Assembly: GCA_963377175.1 (NCBI GenBank)
Contig: CAUJNA010003505.1
Location: 1-64,000 of the forward strand
Source of the DNA: Effrenium voratum
Lineage: Eukaryota; Sar; Dinophyceae; Suessiales; Symbiodiniaceae
Direction: 5' to 3'
DNA: 64,000 nt
Shown here: positions 45,498 to 56,694 of the stretch, in pieces
How the letters are laid out: each line of letters begins with the position of its first letter
Position numbering within the stretch: position 1 is the stretch's first letter
Program-made: the position numbers and the translations under genes
The notes under the pieces: model-generated
What the model saw: the letters and a program-made list of their open reading frames with translations, nothing else
Database searches by the model: none
What the model was told of the DNA's origin: nothing

Positions 45498-46084
45498 GCA
45501 GCGCCCGCCCGAGAGACACCCCGTGGGTGCAAATCCTGTTGCCCACTTTTTGGTGTTGGAAAATAGGGGGTGGGAGGAGGGGGGTGGGGGGGTGATCTGA
45601 GTCTGAATGTTTGAAGGGGTGCCCTGAAAAGTCAACCCAAAACATAGTTGTGGAAATGGGGTGGACCGACATGGTGACAGGCTCTTCCTTTTGTTCTTGT
45701 CACTTCATTATTTTTTTGGGGGGGAAGGGGGTTGGACAGTTTTGTGGGGACTTGAGTTGGCAACCAGAAAGCACAGCGCAAGCGTGTAGTTCCAGTGTTT
45801 GACAGGCGACCCATCCAAGCCAAGAAAGACTTCCCGTTGTTTAAACACATTTTGCCGAACACTGTCTACCAAATGCAACTAAAGTATTTGACTACAGTTT
45901 TCTTGCCAGCCACAGCGTCTTGCATTTTAGCAGATACCGCAATGTGGGACCCCCATACAGGCGGCTCGGTTCCGTTTTCACAAGACAAGGACCCCAGGAT
46001 TCATCAAGCCATTGATTCATAGCAGGTGTAGCCCGCGGAAAAAAGGAGCATTCCTCTTTGGGAGAACCAGAACCCCTGTCCGAG

Positions 46085-46180
46085 GAACCGTGACCGTAAC
46101 TTCGACCACCAGCAGTACGTCCACCAGCGTCTATTTGGGGACTACGTGGACGACTAGCAGTTCCACCGGCACCACCACAA
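46085..46180 (+). CDS. Thr/Ser-rich exon 7 (phase 1-1, 96 bp)
   Basis: Acceptor GTCCGAG, then TVTVTSTTSSTSTSVYLGTT and on to WTTSSSTGTTT, then a GT donor (GTGCTT). Confidence 0.58.
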
Positions 46181-47175
46181 GTGCTTCTTGGCTCTCCGAA
46201 CTTTTTTTGTGGGCGGATTTCGGGGTAGCCGCGGCCCGAAAAAGGGCCAGGGTTGGGGAAGATCGTTGGGTTCAGGTTGCCATCCCACTTTTCTACGAGG
46301 GCACACTTTGGTGTCCTCCGCCATGGGTGGCACAGAAGTTGCGTTAGCATGCCCCTTGAACCGTACCCTGCTTGTTTTCCATAGGTGGTGGTTGCATGTT
46401 TTGTAGGGGATCAACCGTTGGCACGGTCATCAACCCCAGAATGGGGATCTTCGAGGGACCCTTTCCTTTGCTCTCGTGTCAAGTTGGCAAGCTTGACACC
46501 TTTTTGTTGATAGTTTTTGCTTTTCCGGAAGCTGCGTTTTCTTTTGACGAGTCCCGCTTGGGGTTAACCCCGGTTGGTTGGTTGGCTGGCTGGTTGGGGC
46601 TGGTTTCATTCTGTCGGGTGTTAGGCTTTCGGATTGTTTCGGGATGTGGTCACGCGAGTTGACGTGTTTTGGGGGTTTGGGGCAACGCTCCAAAACCAAT
46701 CCCAAATCAGGCCAAAACTCGCTTAATGACACCCTAAAGCCGCTCCGAAAGCAGCTGCACACCTAGCACAAATCAGCAAGCCAACCCAAACCCACCCAAA
46801 GTCAAGCCTAACCCCCCCCCAACAGCAGCCTGGATGTCAGCCCTTGCCAAGCCCAACCGAAAGCCCAACCAACTTCCACCACCCCAAGGCCCGTCCTTAA
46901 GATCGCAGCCAGCAGAAAGCCAACCGCAATGAAACCAGGAGCGAGCATGTCCCAACTGCCACCAGAGCCAATATAGGTCCAAGTGGGCGAGCAACAACTG
47001 GGGCTAGTCAAAAAGCCGGGGCTAGCCAAAAAAAGTCAGTGAACATCCCAATCCCCACTAAAATAGGTTCTAAAGTGGGTGGTGAATTCACCTACCAAAA
47101 TGGGATCCCAAACGGTTTTGGCAAAACCACAGCCATTGGAGTCACGGCCCAACACGACTTTGGACTTTCCCCGAG

Positions 47176-47245
47176 GTGACCAACACGACGGTGACCCAAA
47201 CGACCAGCACTTCCTCCTCGCAGACCCGCACGGTGACCTCCACAT
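47176..47245 (+). CDS. Thr/Ser-rich exon 8
   Basis: Acceptor CCCGAG, then VTNTTVTQTTSTSSSQTRTV. Start phase 0 with this acceptor; right edge uncertain. A 252-codon reverse frame (47036-47794) spans it but looks non-coding. Confidence 0.42.
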
Positions 47246-47896
47246 CGCCGCCTGAACGATGACTCGGCTTCGGTGGACCAGAGGGTAAGACGTAGAGTCA
47301 CGGACTTCTGATGGCTGTGGCTCAAAAAAAGGTACCCAACATGGCACCGCGGTTAGTATGGAGACAAGACCGGAACCTGCGTAACCCCATCTCTTAAATT
47401 TTGAGCCACACCCTGATTGTGGGAAATAGGGTAAGGGAATTCCCCACTTTTCCCACTTTCGGCGAGTCTCATTGGAGATGTGGATGCCTGCTGGTTTTAG
47501 TCTCTGAGTTGGATTTTTTGGGACGACAATTTTAGTAGCAAACAACAAGCTGCTTTTTGGCAATCGACTCAGGTGGTTGCCTAGCTGATGCCATGGCATG
47601 AGCAGAGATGCCGTGGCATGAGCAGAGAATTCAGACAATTCCATAAAATGTGGCTTTAGGGAATCCCCACGATGTGTGAGTGGGAATCCAAATGAATCCC
47701 TTTCGCAGTCACAGGATGCCACTTTCTGCAATAACGACCTCAAAAAAGCTCCACAGTTATAGGTAGGATTCTTTGTGGCCAAAAGGAAAACCACGTTTTG
47801 GGCTGGCCCTCATTATTAGTAGGATTTCATCCGTCCCAAGTGGTGCGAACTGGACTTTGTCCAGAGTCAGTTGGATGGGTCGGCCTCTTGCTCAAG

Positions 47897-47949
47897 GCGG
47901 ACCTCGACGACGCGCACCACCATCACGGAAACGGCCACTTCCACGACCA
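47897..47949 (+). CDS. Thr/Ser-rich exon 9
   Basis: Acceptor CTCAAG, then RTSTTRTTITETATSTT, then a GC donor. Start phase 2 by this reading; open to TGA near 48000 if read through. Confidence 0.45.
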
Positions 47950-48959
47950 GCTCCACCACCCAAACGACCCGAGACCCGGCCGAGCGAGAGCGAGCGAGCT
48001 GACGGGCGCGAAACGAAACGGCGCCGTTTCGAAAGCGAAAAGGGCCTGAAGATGAGGTCTCCAAAGCGATTTTAGATTGAGGGTGGGCGAATTAGATATG
48101 AGTGTGTTAAAATCAGGGACCCCGCAAATGGCTTCGGTGGTCTTTTTGGTTTCTCCTTACGACCAACCAAAAGGGGTTTCCCTGAATAAAAGACACACGC
48201 CTATGTATGTTTCTTGAAATGGTGGCAAACAACCGTTTTTGGTTGATGTTTACAGGGAAACCAAAAGGATACCCTGGCCATTAGGAAATCCAAGTTTTGG
48301 AGTACCCCAGATGTGGGCCAGGAGAAGATGTGTATCCAAAAAGCGGGCATTGGACCTGTCTGTTTCCCTTGTTCAAGAGAGCTTTCTGTGGTGACTGGAA
48401 GCAACAGCATGCTGAACACCATCCCGGGAGTTCAACCAGCATGCTTACTTGCTTCTCCAGTACGTTGACTTTACTCACCATTTGGAAAGATCAGTTTGTG
48501 GCAAGCAGAACGTCTTTGCCTTTCTGGCCAATCCACTCAAAACAGTGAGACAGCACGGTAGGTTTCCTTTGACCCTTGACCCCCTTCCAACAAGGGGTTC
48601 CGGAAGTCTTTTAGGCACTGCTACATAAAAGCACGTCGGGAACAATGGAGACTCTGTGTACCATGGTGTCGTCATTGCGCGCCAGGGTCAAAACTCCTTT
48701 TGTCTCCTTTTGTCTGTGCTTCCAGTCCAGCTCGGCCATGTTGGCGCAACTGGCGGGAAAAAAGCAGTGCCCGGACAAGAAAGCGACGCAACCTTTTCAG
48801 GGGACCATGACTAATTGTAAACGCTTCGCGTTGCCCCCCTCGGCCCAGCCTAGTTTGAGGGAAGCGTCAGGAACACCGAAATCCAGTGTTGGGAAGGTCC
48901 GAATCCTACTGAAAGCTTGTGACCGCACCAGTTCGCCCGCGCTAGTTCGATGTTCGGAA

Positions 48960-51345
48960 GCCGTCCTGCTCGGACAGTCTCGGGCAGCTTGGCTGGTCCT
49001 TGCTTGTGTGGGTTGTTGGTTGAGTGGGCCTGAAGCTAGTTTACGGCGGGCTGGGCAGCCGCACTGAGGGGGCTGGGCTATGGCTGGGCTGGGCCTGAGG
49101 CCAGTTTTAGACACGTCAGATAGGACTGGCCAGCAGGCGGACTGGGCTGGGCTGGAGACGCTAGTTGGGCCTGAAGCTAGTCTCAGTTGCTGGCTACGAG
49201 ATGCGCCGGGGCCTGGGCTGGGCAGGCTGGGCTGAGGTGGGTTGCTGGTTGGGCTGGGCCTGAAGCCAGTCTCAGCCACAAGGCTGCGAAGCCATGGGTG
49301 GGTTGCTGGCTGCCGGGCAGCCGGACTACGCTGCTGGTTGCGCCTGGAACTTGGGCTGGGCGGGCTGGGCTGAGCTGTGCTTGGGCGGGTTGCAAGGCCT
49401 GTTTCATACACACTTGGGCCTGAGGCTGGGTGGCGAGTTGCTGGCAGACACGTAAGACACGCCAGCCGGCGGGCTGAGGGACTGGGCCTGAGGCTAGTCT
49501 CAGGCTGGCATACTTTGAGACCAGTCTCAGACTGCGCCAAAGCTGCTGGGCCTGCCCAGACACAAGCAGGAAATCAAGGCCTGGAACTTGGGCTGGGCGC
49601 ATACACACTTGGGCCTGAGGCAGGCGGGCTGAGGGACTGGGCCTGAGGCTGGTCTCAGGCTGGCATACTTTGAGACCAGTCTCAGACTGCGCGGCCTGAG
49701 GCCAGTCTCAGACACGTTAGGGCACGAGCCTGGGCTGAGCTGCTTGGACTGAGGGGTTGGGGCACGTCAGACAGGCAAAGTAGCTGGCGTAGCTTGAGAC
49801 CAGTCGACTGGTCGTTGGCCTGAGGCCAGTCTTAGACACGTTAGACAAACCTGACCTTTGGCACGCTGGGCTGAGCCTGCTGGTGGGCTGGGAGCTGGGG
49901 GCCGGCCAGTGGCTAACATGCCCTGGTTGGGCTGGGCCTGAAGCTAGTCTCAGCCAGGGGAGCTGGGGGCCGGCCTAGCATGCTCTGAGATGCGCGGGGC
50001 CTGGGCTGGGCAGGGTTGGGCTAGGCCTGTTTCAGGCAAGCTTGGGCCTGAGGCTGGGCGGAGCCTAGTCTCAGACACGTCAGACAGGCCTGGCCAGCAG
50101 ACAGGCTGGTGAGGCCCAGTCTCGGCATCGGCGCTAGATAGGCTGAGGCCTGCGAGTCTCAAACCAGGTGGGCTTGGGTGGGGTTGGCTTAGGCGGGTTG
50201 CTGGTTGGGCTGGGCCTGAAGCTAGTCTCAGCCACGAGGCTGCGAAGCCATGGGTGGTGCTGGGCAGCTGGATTATGGTGTTGGTTGCGCCTGGAACTTC
50301 GGCTGGCGCTGAGCTGTGCTTGGGAGGGTCGCTGGATGGGCTGAGGCTGGGTAGCGAGTTGCTGGCTAGGCTGGGCCTGAGGACACGCCAGCAAGCGGGC
50401 TGAGAAACTGGGCCTGAGGCTAGTCTCAGGCTGGCGTACCTTGAGACCAGTCTCAGACTGCGCCGAAGGGGCCTGGTCAGCCTGGGCTGCTGAGTAGCTG
50501 GCATAGCTTGAGACCAGTCTCAGACACGTGAGACTGGTCGTTGGCCACTCTCAGACACGTTGGACAAACCTGACCTTGGCACACTGGGCTGAGCCTGCTG
50601 GTCGGCTGGGGGCCGGTAGTGGCTGGCATGCCCTGAGATGCGCTGGGGCCCAGGCTTTGGGCTGGGCCTGAAGCTAGTCTCAGCCACGAGGCTGCGAAGT
50701 CATGGGCGGGTTGCTGGCTGCCGGGCAGCCGGACCAGGCTGCTGGTTGTGCCTGGAACTTGGGCTGGGCGGGCTGGGCTGAGCTGTGCTTGGGCGGGTTG
50801 CTGGATGGGCAAGGCCTGTTTCATACACACTTGGGCCTGAGGCTGGGTGGCGAGTTGGCTGGGCTGGGCCTGAGGCCAGTCGCAGACACGTAAGACACGC
50901 CAGCAGGCGGGCTGAAGGACTGGGCCTGAGGCTAGTCTCAGGCTGACATACTTTGGGCCAGACGCGAGCAGGAGAGGTCAAGGCCTGGCCAGCCTGGGCT
51001 GAGTTGCTTGGGCAGCCGGACTGAGGGGCTGGGGCACGTCAGACGGGCTTGGTGGCTGGCATAGCTTGAGACCAGTTTCAGACACGTGAGACTGGTCGTT
51101 GGCCTGAGGCCAGTCTCAGACGTTAGACAAACCTGACCTTGGGGCCGGCCTAGAGATGCGCCGGGGCCTGGGCTGGGCGCTGGGCTGGGCTTGCTGGATG
51201 ACTTGGGGTAGGCCTGTTTCAGACAAGCTTGGGCCTGAGGCTGGGTGGGCTGGGCTGACAGGCCTGGCCAGCAGGCGGGTTGCTGGTTGGGCTGGGCCTG
51301 AGCCTAGTCTCAGACACGTCAGGCAGGCCTGGCCACCAGGAGGTC
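48960..51345. repeat. GC-rich satellite built on CTGGGCTGGGCCTGA and TGAGACCAGTCTCA
   Basis: About 2.4 kb of imperfect, higher-order repetition of GGGCTGGGCCTGAGGC, GCTAGTCTCAGGCTGG and the near-palindrome TGAGACCAGTCTCA (arms TGAGAC/GTCTCA). Blocks near 49240-49480, 50190-50420 and 50660-50960 are copies of a longer unit. Reverse-strand ORFs up to 247 codons (QPATRPS-like) are repeat artefacts. It sits inside the exon series, probably in an intron. Confidence 0.9.
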
Positions 51346-51610
51346 ATGCTTTTCAGGACAAAAAAGCATTTTTTTAGTGATTTTCGCAATTGTCAGCACA
51401 TTTTCGACAAAAATGGACCCATGGAGCTGGACGCCGACGAACCCCGAAAATTTCAAGGCCCGCCGGACAGGATTTTGGGTCCAGCCGACATGGGTTGGGG
51501 GGGGCGGCCCGGCAAAATTTTGGTCGGGGAGGGGGTTGGGGGAGGGGAAAAGCGAAGATTCTCTTTGGAGAAGAGATCTGAGCGCCCTTGGCCCCTTTGG
51601 GGCCGAGGCG

Positions 51611-51611
51611 A

Positions 51612-51644
<33 letters not shown>

Positions 51645-51645
51645 C
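51611..51645. repeat. (TA)n microsatellite
   Basis: About 16 TA units, 270 bp after the satellite ends. Confidence 0.92.
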
Positions 51646-51889
51646 CGAATCGCTCAGATGCGCCCTTCGATGCCCAACAAACCCTACACATCCTACACCA
51701 CTGCAAGCCACATGAATAGCTCACCACCTAATGTACTGGGAAGGCAGCTCCGTCACATTTGCATTCCTTGCATGGACACTACAAGGTCTCCTGCAGTGTC
51801 CCACGCGTCAACCGAATGCGCTTGTCACTCGGCTCTCTCTCTTTACAAAATGTTGGCACCGGTCTATCCCTGAGCCATTCCGCATAGAC

Positions 51890-52560
51890 ATTTGGCCTGG
51901 ATCTCATCTTCACTGGGCGCAGCACCTTCATTTCGCAGCCATGGAGGGATCCGAGTCGCTTCATTTTTTTCCGAGAATGACAAAATGGCCTGCTTCAAGA
52001 ACATGATCTTCAGGCAAGAAGGCACCATTTGCATCCCGGGCTATGATAGCTCTGCATTTTTTCAACCTCATGCTCAGCTTGGACGAGGCTTGCAACAGTG
52101 CTTGGACGAGGCCACGCTGGTGGCATCTGAGCCTGCAACACCAACCCGGAAAAGGATAGTTTCTTCACGAACACCACCTGTGGATACGGCATCGACGTGC
52201 TCAGGGAAGCTGGGCCTGCAACCCTTCTGACCGGGGTATTGAGTGCAAGGATGCACCATCCTGCTTCATTTGTTTCCATGCCCATTGCGCCAAAACCTTG
52301 TTGACAGACTCTGCGATCACCATGGCCGGCAGGAAGATGGCCAAACACCTCCACCGCCTCCCCCGAAGGAACAACCTCTGCCCAAAGACGGTTTCGACCT
52401 CCCCCACTGATCTCCACGGTGTTCACGCGATTGCAAGCGTGCTCCATGGGCGGCCAAACCTCTGCACCGCCACCCCTCTGGTAGGGTCTTTGAGTCTGTG
52501 GCTGGTCAAAACTCCTTCTGTCCGCCATGGTTCCATTACAAGGAATCCTCCCTGAGCCCG
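51890..52560. other. Island of coding-like composition, strand and frame unclear
   Basis: On + the segments VASFFSENDKMACFKNMIF (51950-52060) and CGYGIDVLREAGPATLLTG (52170-52300) look coding but lie in different frames. On the reverse strand a stop-free frame covers 52010-52837 (275 codons), whose first third is plainly intergenic-like. This could be a decayed retrocopy or an unrecognised exon cluster. Confidence 0.3.
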
Positions 52561-53299
52561 TGAACCTGACTCTTGTTCGAGGTACTCTGATCCATGAAAA
52601 TCCCAACCCCAAAAGCAAGGGTGCTTTGACAGGGCTCCTTAAAAGATACATTTTGCCCAATTGAATCATGGCTTTTTCCACTAGAGTAAAGGGAAACCAC
52701 CATTTGACAATGCCACCTATGGGTGTCCCTTGTAGGGTGTGGCTTCTTTGAGGAATGTTGCCCTTTCTAGGGTTGTCAAAGAACAGAAACCAAAAAACAT
52801 GCAAAATCAACGTCCCATCCCCTCGAGGACATACCAACTTTACTTACTCAGAACCCAGGGTCGACACGTTGCATGCCCTGCATATTGCAAGCAACCGACC
52901 GCACTCAGCAAAGAAAGATGTCAAATGAGGGTAGATGAGTAGGTGTTCTTGTTTCATTACTTGCAATTGTTAGATCGGGAGAGCAACGACTTTGGAGGGG
53001 ATCCGGAGCACTTTCGCTGGTGCACCCCTCAATTCGTCCTATGGGTTTATGGATCCCACGCCAACAGAAAACAAAACACATGTAGCATGGCTTGCGGGTG
53101 CCCTCAGTGTCAACTTCCCCTGCCCACTTTAAAACCTTGTGAGTACTGGGATAAACCACCTGCCAACTGGTGCAGGATTTAGCCCATCCACAGTACAACC
53201 TGACAAAATAAGCATTTCCCAGCAGGCCTCAAACCGTCGGTTCGCTTCCCAAGCACATGCAAGTAAACCACGGGGGAACCCACGCGGAGCTCAAATCAG

Positions 53300-53374
53300 G
53301 AACTATTACCACCACCCTAACTTCGATCACCTCGACCTCGCTTACATCAACCTTCTCGACTACCACCACTACCA
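53300..53374 (+). CDS. Thr/Ser-rich exon 10 (phase 1-1, 75 bp)
   Basis: Acceptor AAATCAG, then TITTTLTSITSTSLTSTFST and on to TTTT, then a GC donor (GCGGGG). Same length and phases as the exon at 45423. Confidence 0.6.
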
Positions 53375-54551
53375 GCGGGGTGCTCAGTTCGATTGGAGGT
53401 TCGTCATTGGGCGATCTGTTTAGACTCGATTGAACCACCAAGCTGTGAACGCTTCTGGTTTCCCTGTCAAGGGGGGTTTCCAGGGCTTGACCAATTTTTG
53501 TGCAGCCCTCCCGGCCGAACACACTCAAAGGGGGTGGGGCTTGAACTGGATTTGCCGAGCCAGGGGTTGCCTTTTGACGGAAATGGGTGGGTGGGGGCTG
53601 ACGAGGATTTCTGCAAGAAAATAACAAGAATGGAGGGATCACCCTATTTTAGGAGGCAACCATTTGGTAGCCATTTAGTAGCCGCCCTGAACCCCAGCAC
53701 TGCAGTTCTCATTTTTGTCAGCCACAGACCCGTCCCAGAACCCCTGGGGCTTGGGATGCAACGCGGTTTTTGGTGGCAACGCGGTTCTTTTCAGGGAGCC
53801 ATGATCCATCTATTCCGAGCTACCGTTGCAAAAAAAGTCCAAAGCCATGCCACGGGCCAAAAGGAGTCAAGTTTTTGGGACGAGAACTTCTCCAGATTGC
53901 TCGTGGCCCAGATTCTTTTTTTTTTTTGGGGGGGGGGCGCATGCCCAAACGTGTGCGCTTCCCAACAGCTGACTCAGGAGCACCTTGTTTGCGGCCAATA
54001 TTTTTTCTGGGCACCTTGGACACGAGACGACTTTGCAGGCCCTCACTCCAGCCCACCCTGAAGAACGTGGCCACCGCGTCCATCCCCTAGTGTGTATAAT
54101 ATTAAGATCCATTCATGGTTGTTGTTGGGAAACATTTTACATTTTTGCTTGTCGTGGTTTAGTAAGAGATCCCCACTTAACTGCTAAAGTTCAAGTTTTT
54201 GCTCCCCTTCCAACGTCAACCAAGCATTGAGGGGGGACTTTGCTACACATTTGCCATGGCTTCCCCCTTGGGTACCAGGAAATCACGTGTAACCCGTGGT
54301 AGGGGGGTGAGGCGAGCCTCATTTGGCTTCCACGGAATCGGTGTGGATCCAGACATCTCCTGGAAAAAACCTTCCTTTCCAAACTCCATCAACCATTTGT
54401 TGAACTCCTCTATTCAAAACAGCAACACGCCCGCTAAACACTCCACCAAGCCGTTTTTTTCGAAGCACAGAAACACCATGTTTGCTTTGGCTGGTTGGTC
54501 TTTTCAACCTTCTCCTGGATGCGGATTGGTTTCGCTTGCCACCTTCTCAAG

Positions 54552-54678
54552 GCTTCAGCACGACCATCACCTCGAGCACCATCTTGCCGCAGCCCTGCGG
54601 GAACCTTTGCCCTCTCCTGGCGCTGCAAGGGTGCGACACCCTGCAGCCAGGCGGGAGCAACAAGTTGAGTTCTGGCAG
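54552..54678 (+). CDS. Exon joining the Thr/Ser-rich series to Cys-rich segments
   Basis: Acceptor TCTCAAG, phase 1, then FSTTITSSTILPQPCGNLCP and on to ALQGCDTLQPGGSNKLSSG, then a strong GT donor (GTAAGC) in phase 2. It carries both the Thr/Ser motif and cysteines, which is the main evidence that the two exon types belong to one gene. Confidence 0.55.
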
Positions 54679-55201
54679 GTAAGCTTTCGGCGATTGTTTT
54701 GGGGAGACAGGGTTTTGGTGGAAGGCGGATCGCTTCTTCGCCACGAGAAGCGGGGTGCACTTCTCGTTCCATGGAAAAAGAACCATTTGGGGTGACATCG
54801 GGGGTCCCGGGCCCATTAATAGGGAATTCATGAGACTCTTCGTCGCTTCACCTTGGATGTGGATCCAATGAGACCGTAATTTGCTGTCTTGTTTGACGTG
54901 AGGGGCAGGGTGTTGGGGGGTTCTCTAAGTTTGGGTCCTGAATGAACATGAACATTATCCATCATGATGGACCCAGCCTGTTCCAACTCGGCACTCCCTT
55001 GCCCGTTTTCCTTCGGTTGTTTCCCTCAAGCATCCCGAGGCCCACAAACATAGCCGTTGGCTTTCTTGGGTGTACGACAACCCTTTCCTCTTGACTTCAA
55101 GTGGACCCAAAGAGGGTAGTTGAGCGAGCACCCACCAAACAAGAGGGGGGCGGGGGGAATTGAGGAGGGAGGAGGGGGGGAGGTCTTGTTGGGGCCGATA
55201 G

Positions 55202-55373
55202 GCGAGCAGTGCGTGCCTGAGCTGCTGGTGGACCCTTGCGTGGAGTACAGCACTCAGTTGGTGCTGCAGTGCCCGGACAAGAACACGGACCTGTGCCTCG
55301 GAAGGATCTGCTACCCGGGACCCTGGTGTTCAACCCGAATGGTTGACCCAATTCAGATGATGACAATCCTTAG
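55202..55373 (+). CDS. Cys-rich exon
   Basis: Acceptor CCGATAG, phase 1, then EQCVPELLVDPCVEYSTQ and on through LQCPDKNTDLCLGRICYPG, PWCSTRM to a textbook donor AG/GTAAGT. Six cysteines in 56 residues suggest a secreted, disulphide-bonded segment. No family recognised. The frame is also open upstream to about 55150, so the start may be earlier. Confidence 0.55.
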
Positions 55374-56228
55374 GTAAGTAATGGTGGTTGTATCAACCCC
55401 TATTCTCCTATTGGTGGTTTGAACCCCAGAAACAAGAATTGGCGGGCGGTGGATGGTCAGATAGCAACCAGAAATGGTGGCAAGATGCCCCTTTGATTCT
55501 TTACGTGGGAGGGTTGTTTTCAAAAAAAAGGCCCTTTGTGGTATGCCTCTTTAAGGCGGCGCCAGGGTCCAAAAAGGGGCCATAAACTGGCAACGCCCCA
55601 CATGGATTTGGGTCGACCTCTTTCAAGACAGCTTTTGACTGTGACTCATTTGAGGGAATTATAGTAGAGCCGGTAAAAACCTTCACAACGCGCCAAAAGT
55701 CCATGGGTTCAATAGACCCTACTGTGTCCATCATACGGTCTGGCATGGTTTCCACTACCTCCCAACTACTCCGACGGCGAAAGAAAGCAGGTATATACCC
55801 TTCATACAATGGCTACATAGTGGCTGTGTATCCCACCTTTTGGGGGGGGGGGGCGGGTGGTTCTCTGCACAAGGGCTCCAGCCACACGCTAGCCCCGGCA
55901 CCTCAGTCCATGTGGTAACATGGGGGAAGAAAGAGCCCTAATTTCAACTAGCGGGGACAACTGTTTATCCTGATATTCCTATGTCTCAAGGCCCAGGTTG
56001 CTTTGTTTCAACCACCAATTTTCGCTCATCCCCACTCCTTACCTGGGTTCTTTAGGAGCCATTTTTTTCCCATGTGCTCTGGGGTTTCCGTAGGTGGCGG
56101 CTGCCGGACGCGACGCATCTGCTGCCCAGCGCGCGGTGCCGGGTCTGCGGGTTCGGCAGCGTGGACCGGGACCAGGACCCATCCACTTGAGACTTGGTGG
56201 GTTGTCCTACCAAACAGAGGCTGGTTTA

Positions 56229-56333
56229 GACATGGGTGTGTCTGTGGGAGGCCGTTTGTTTGTGAGACCTGGGTTGTTGTTTTGGTTTTCCTCACAAATG
56301 GGTGGCCTCAATAAAAACGAGGCACCCATATGT
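56229..56333. mobile_element. Hairpin element of the GGGTGTGTC family (imperfect arms)
   Basis: ACATGGGTGTGTCT on the left and AACGAGGCACCCATATGT on the right are imperfect inverted copies; the core carries TTGGTTTTCCTC. Confidence 0.5.
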
Positions 56334-56604
56334 TTCAGCCAGCCCCTTAGTTGGAGGGCCCTGACGGAGCTTTCAGGGAGCCAAGGAGCTGCCAGGAGTG
56401 TAAGGACACAGCGTGCCCTAAGGGAAGCCAGCAGGTTGCTTCAGTGCCACCCTGATATCGCCCCGGCAAAAGGTCTCAATGCGTTTGCCAAGCTTAAGGT
56501 CACTAGGGCTACTCAGGGCTTGGATTCAAAGGACAGATGTTGATGTCCATGTCAATGAGTCAAAGGACACATTGTGAGGTAGAACTGAAAGGTGGTGATA
56601 TGAG

Positions 56605-56694
56605 TCAACGCCTGGCACGGGCTGCGAGGATGACCGCCAGGGATACTACGAAGCGGACATCTATTTCGGCCAGAATTCCATCGAGCAGCCTGGC
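56605..56694 (+). CDS. Candidate 90-bp exon
   Basis: After ATATGAG, reads STPGTGCEDDRQGYYEADIY and on to FGQNSIEQPG, then a GT donor (GTGAAA). Strongly coding-like with acidic and aromatic residues. Phase 0-0. Confidence 0.48.

Noticed and set aside
47036..47794. 252-codon reverse-strand ORF
   Set aside because: No domain, composition like surrounding intron, and it overlaps a + strand Thr/Ser-rich exon; a frame of this length can arise by chance in 64 kb.
48797..51000. Reverse-strand Pro/Ser/Gln-rich ORFs up to 247 codons
   Set aside because: By-products of the CTGGGCTGGGC satellite.
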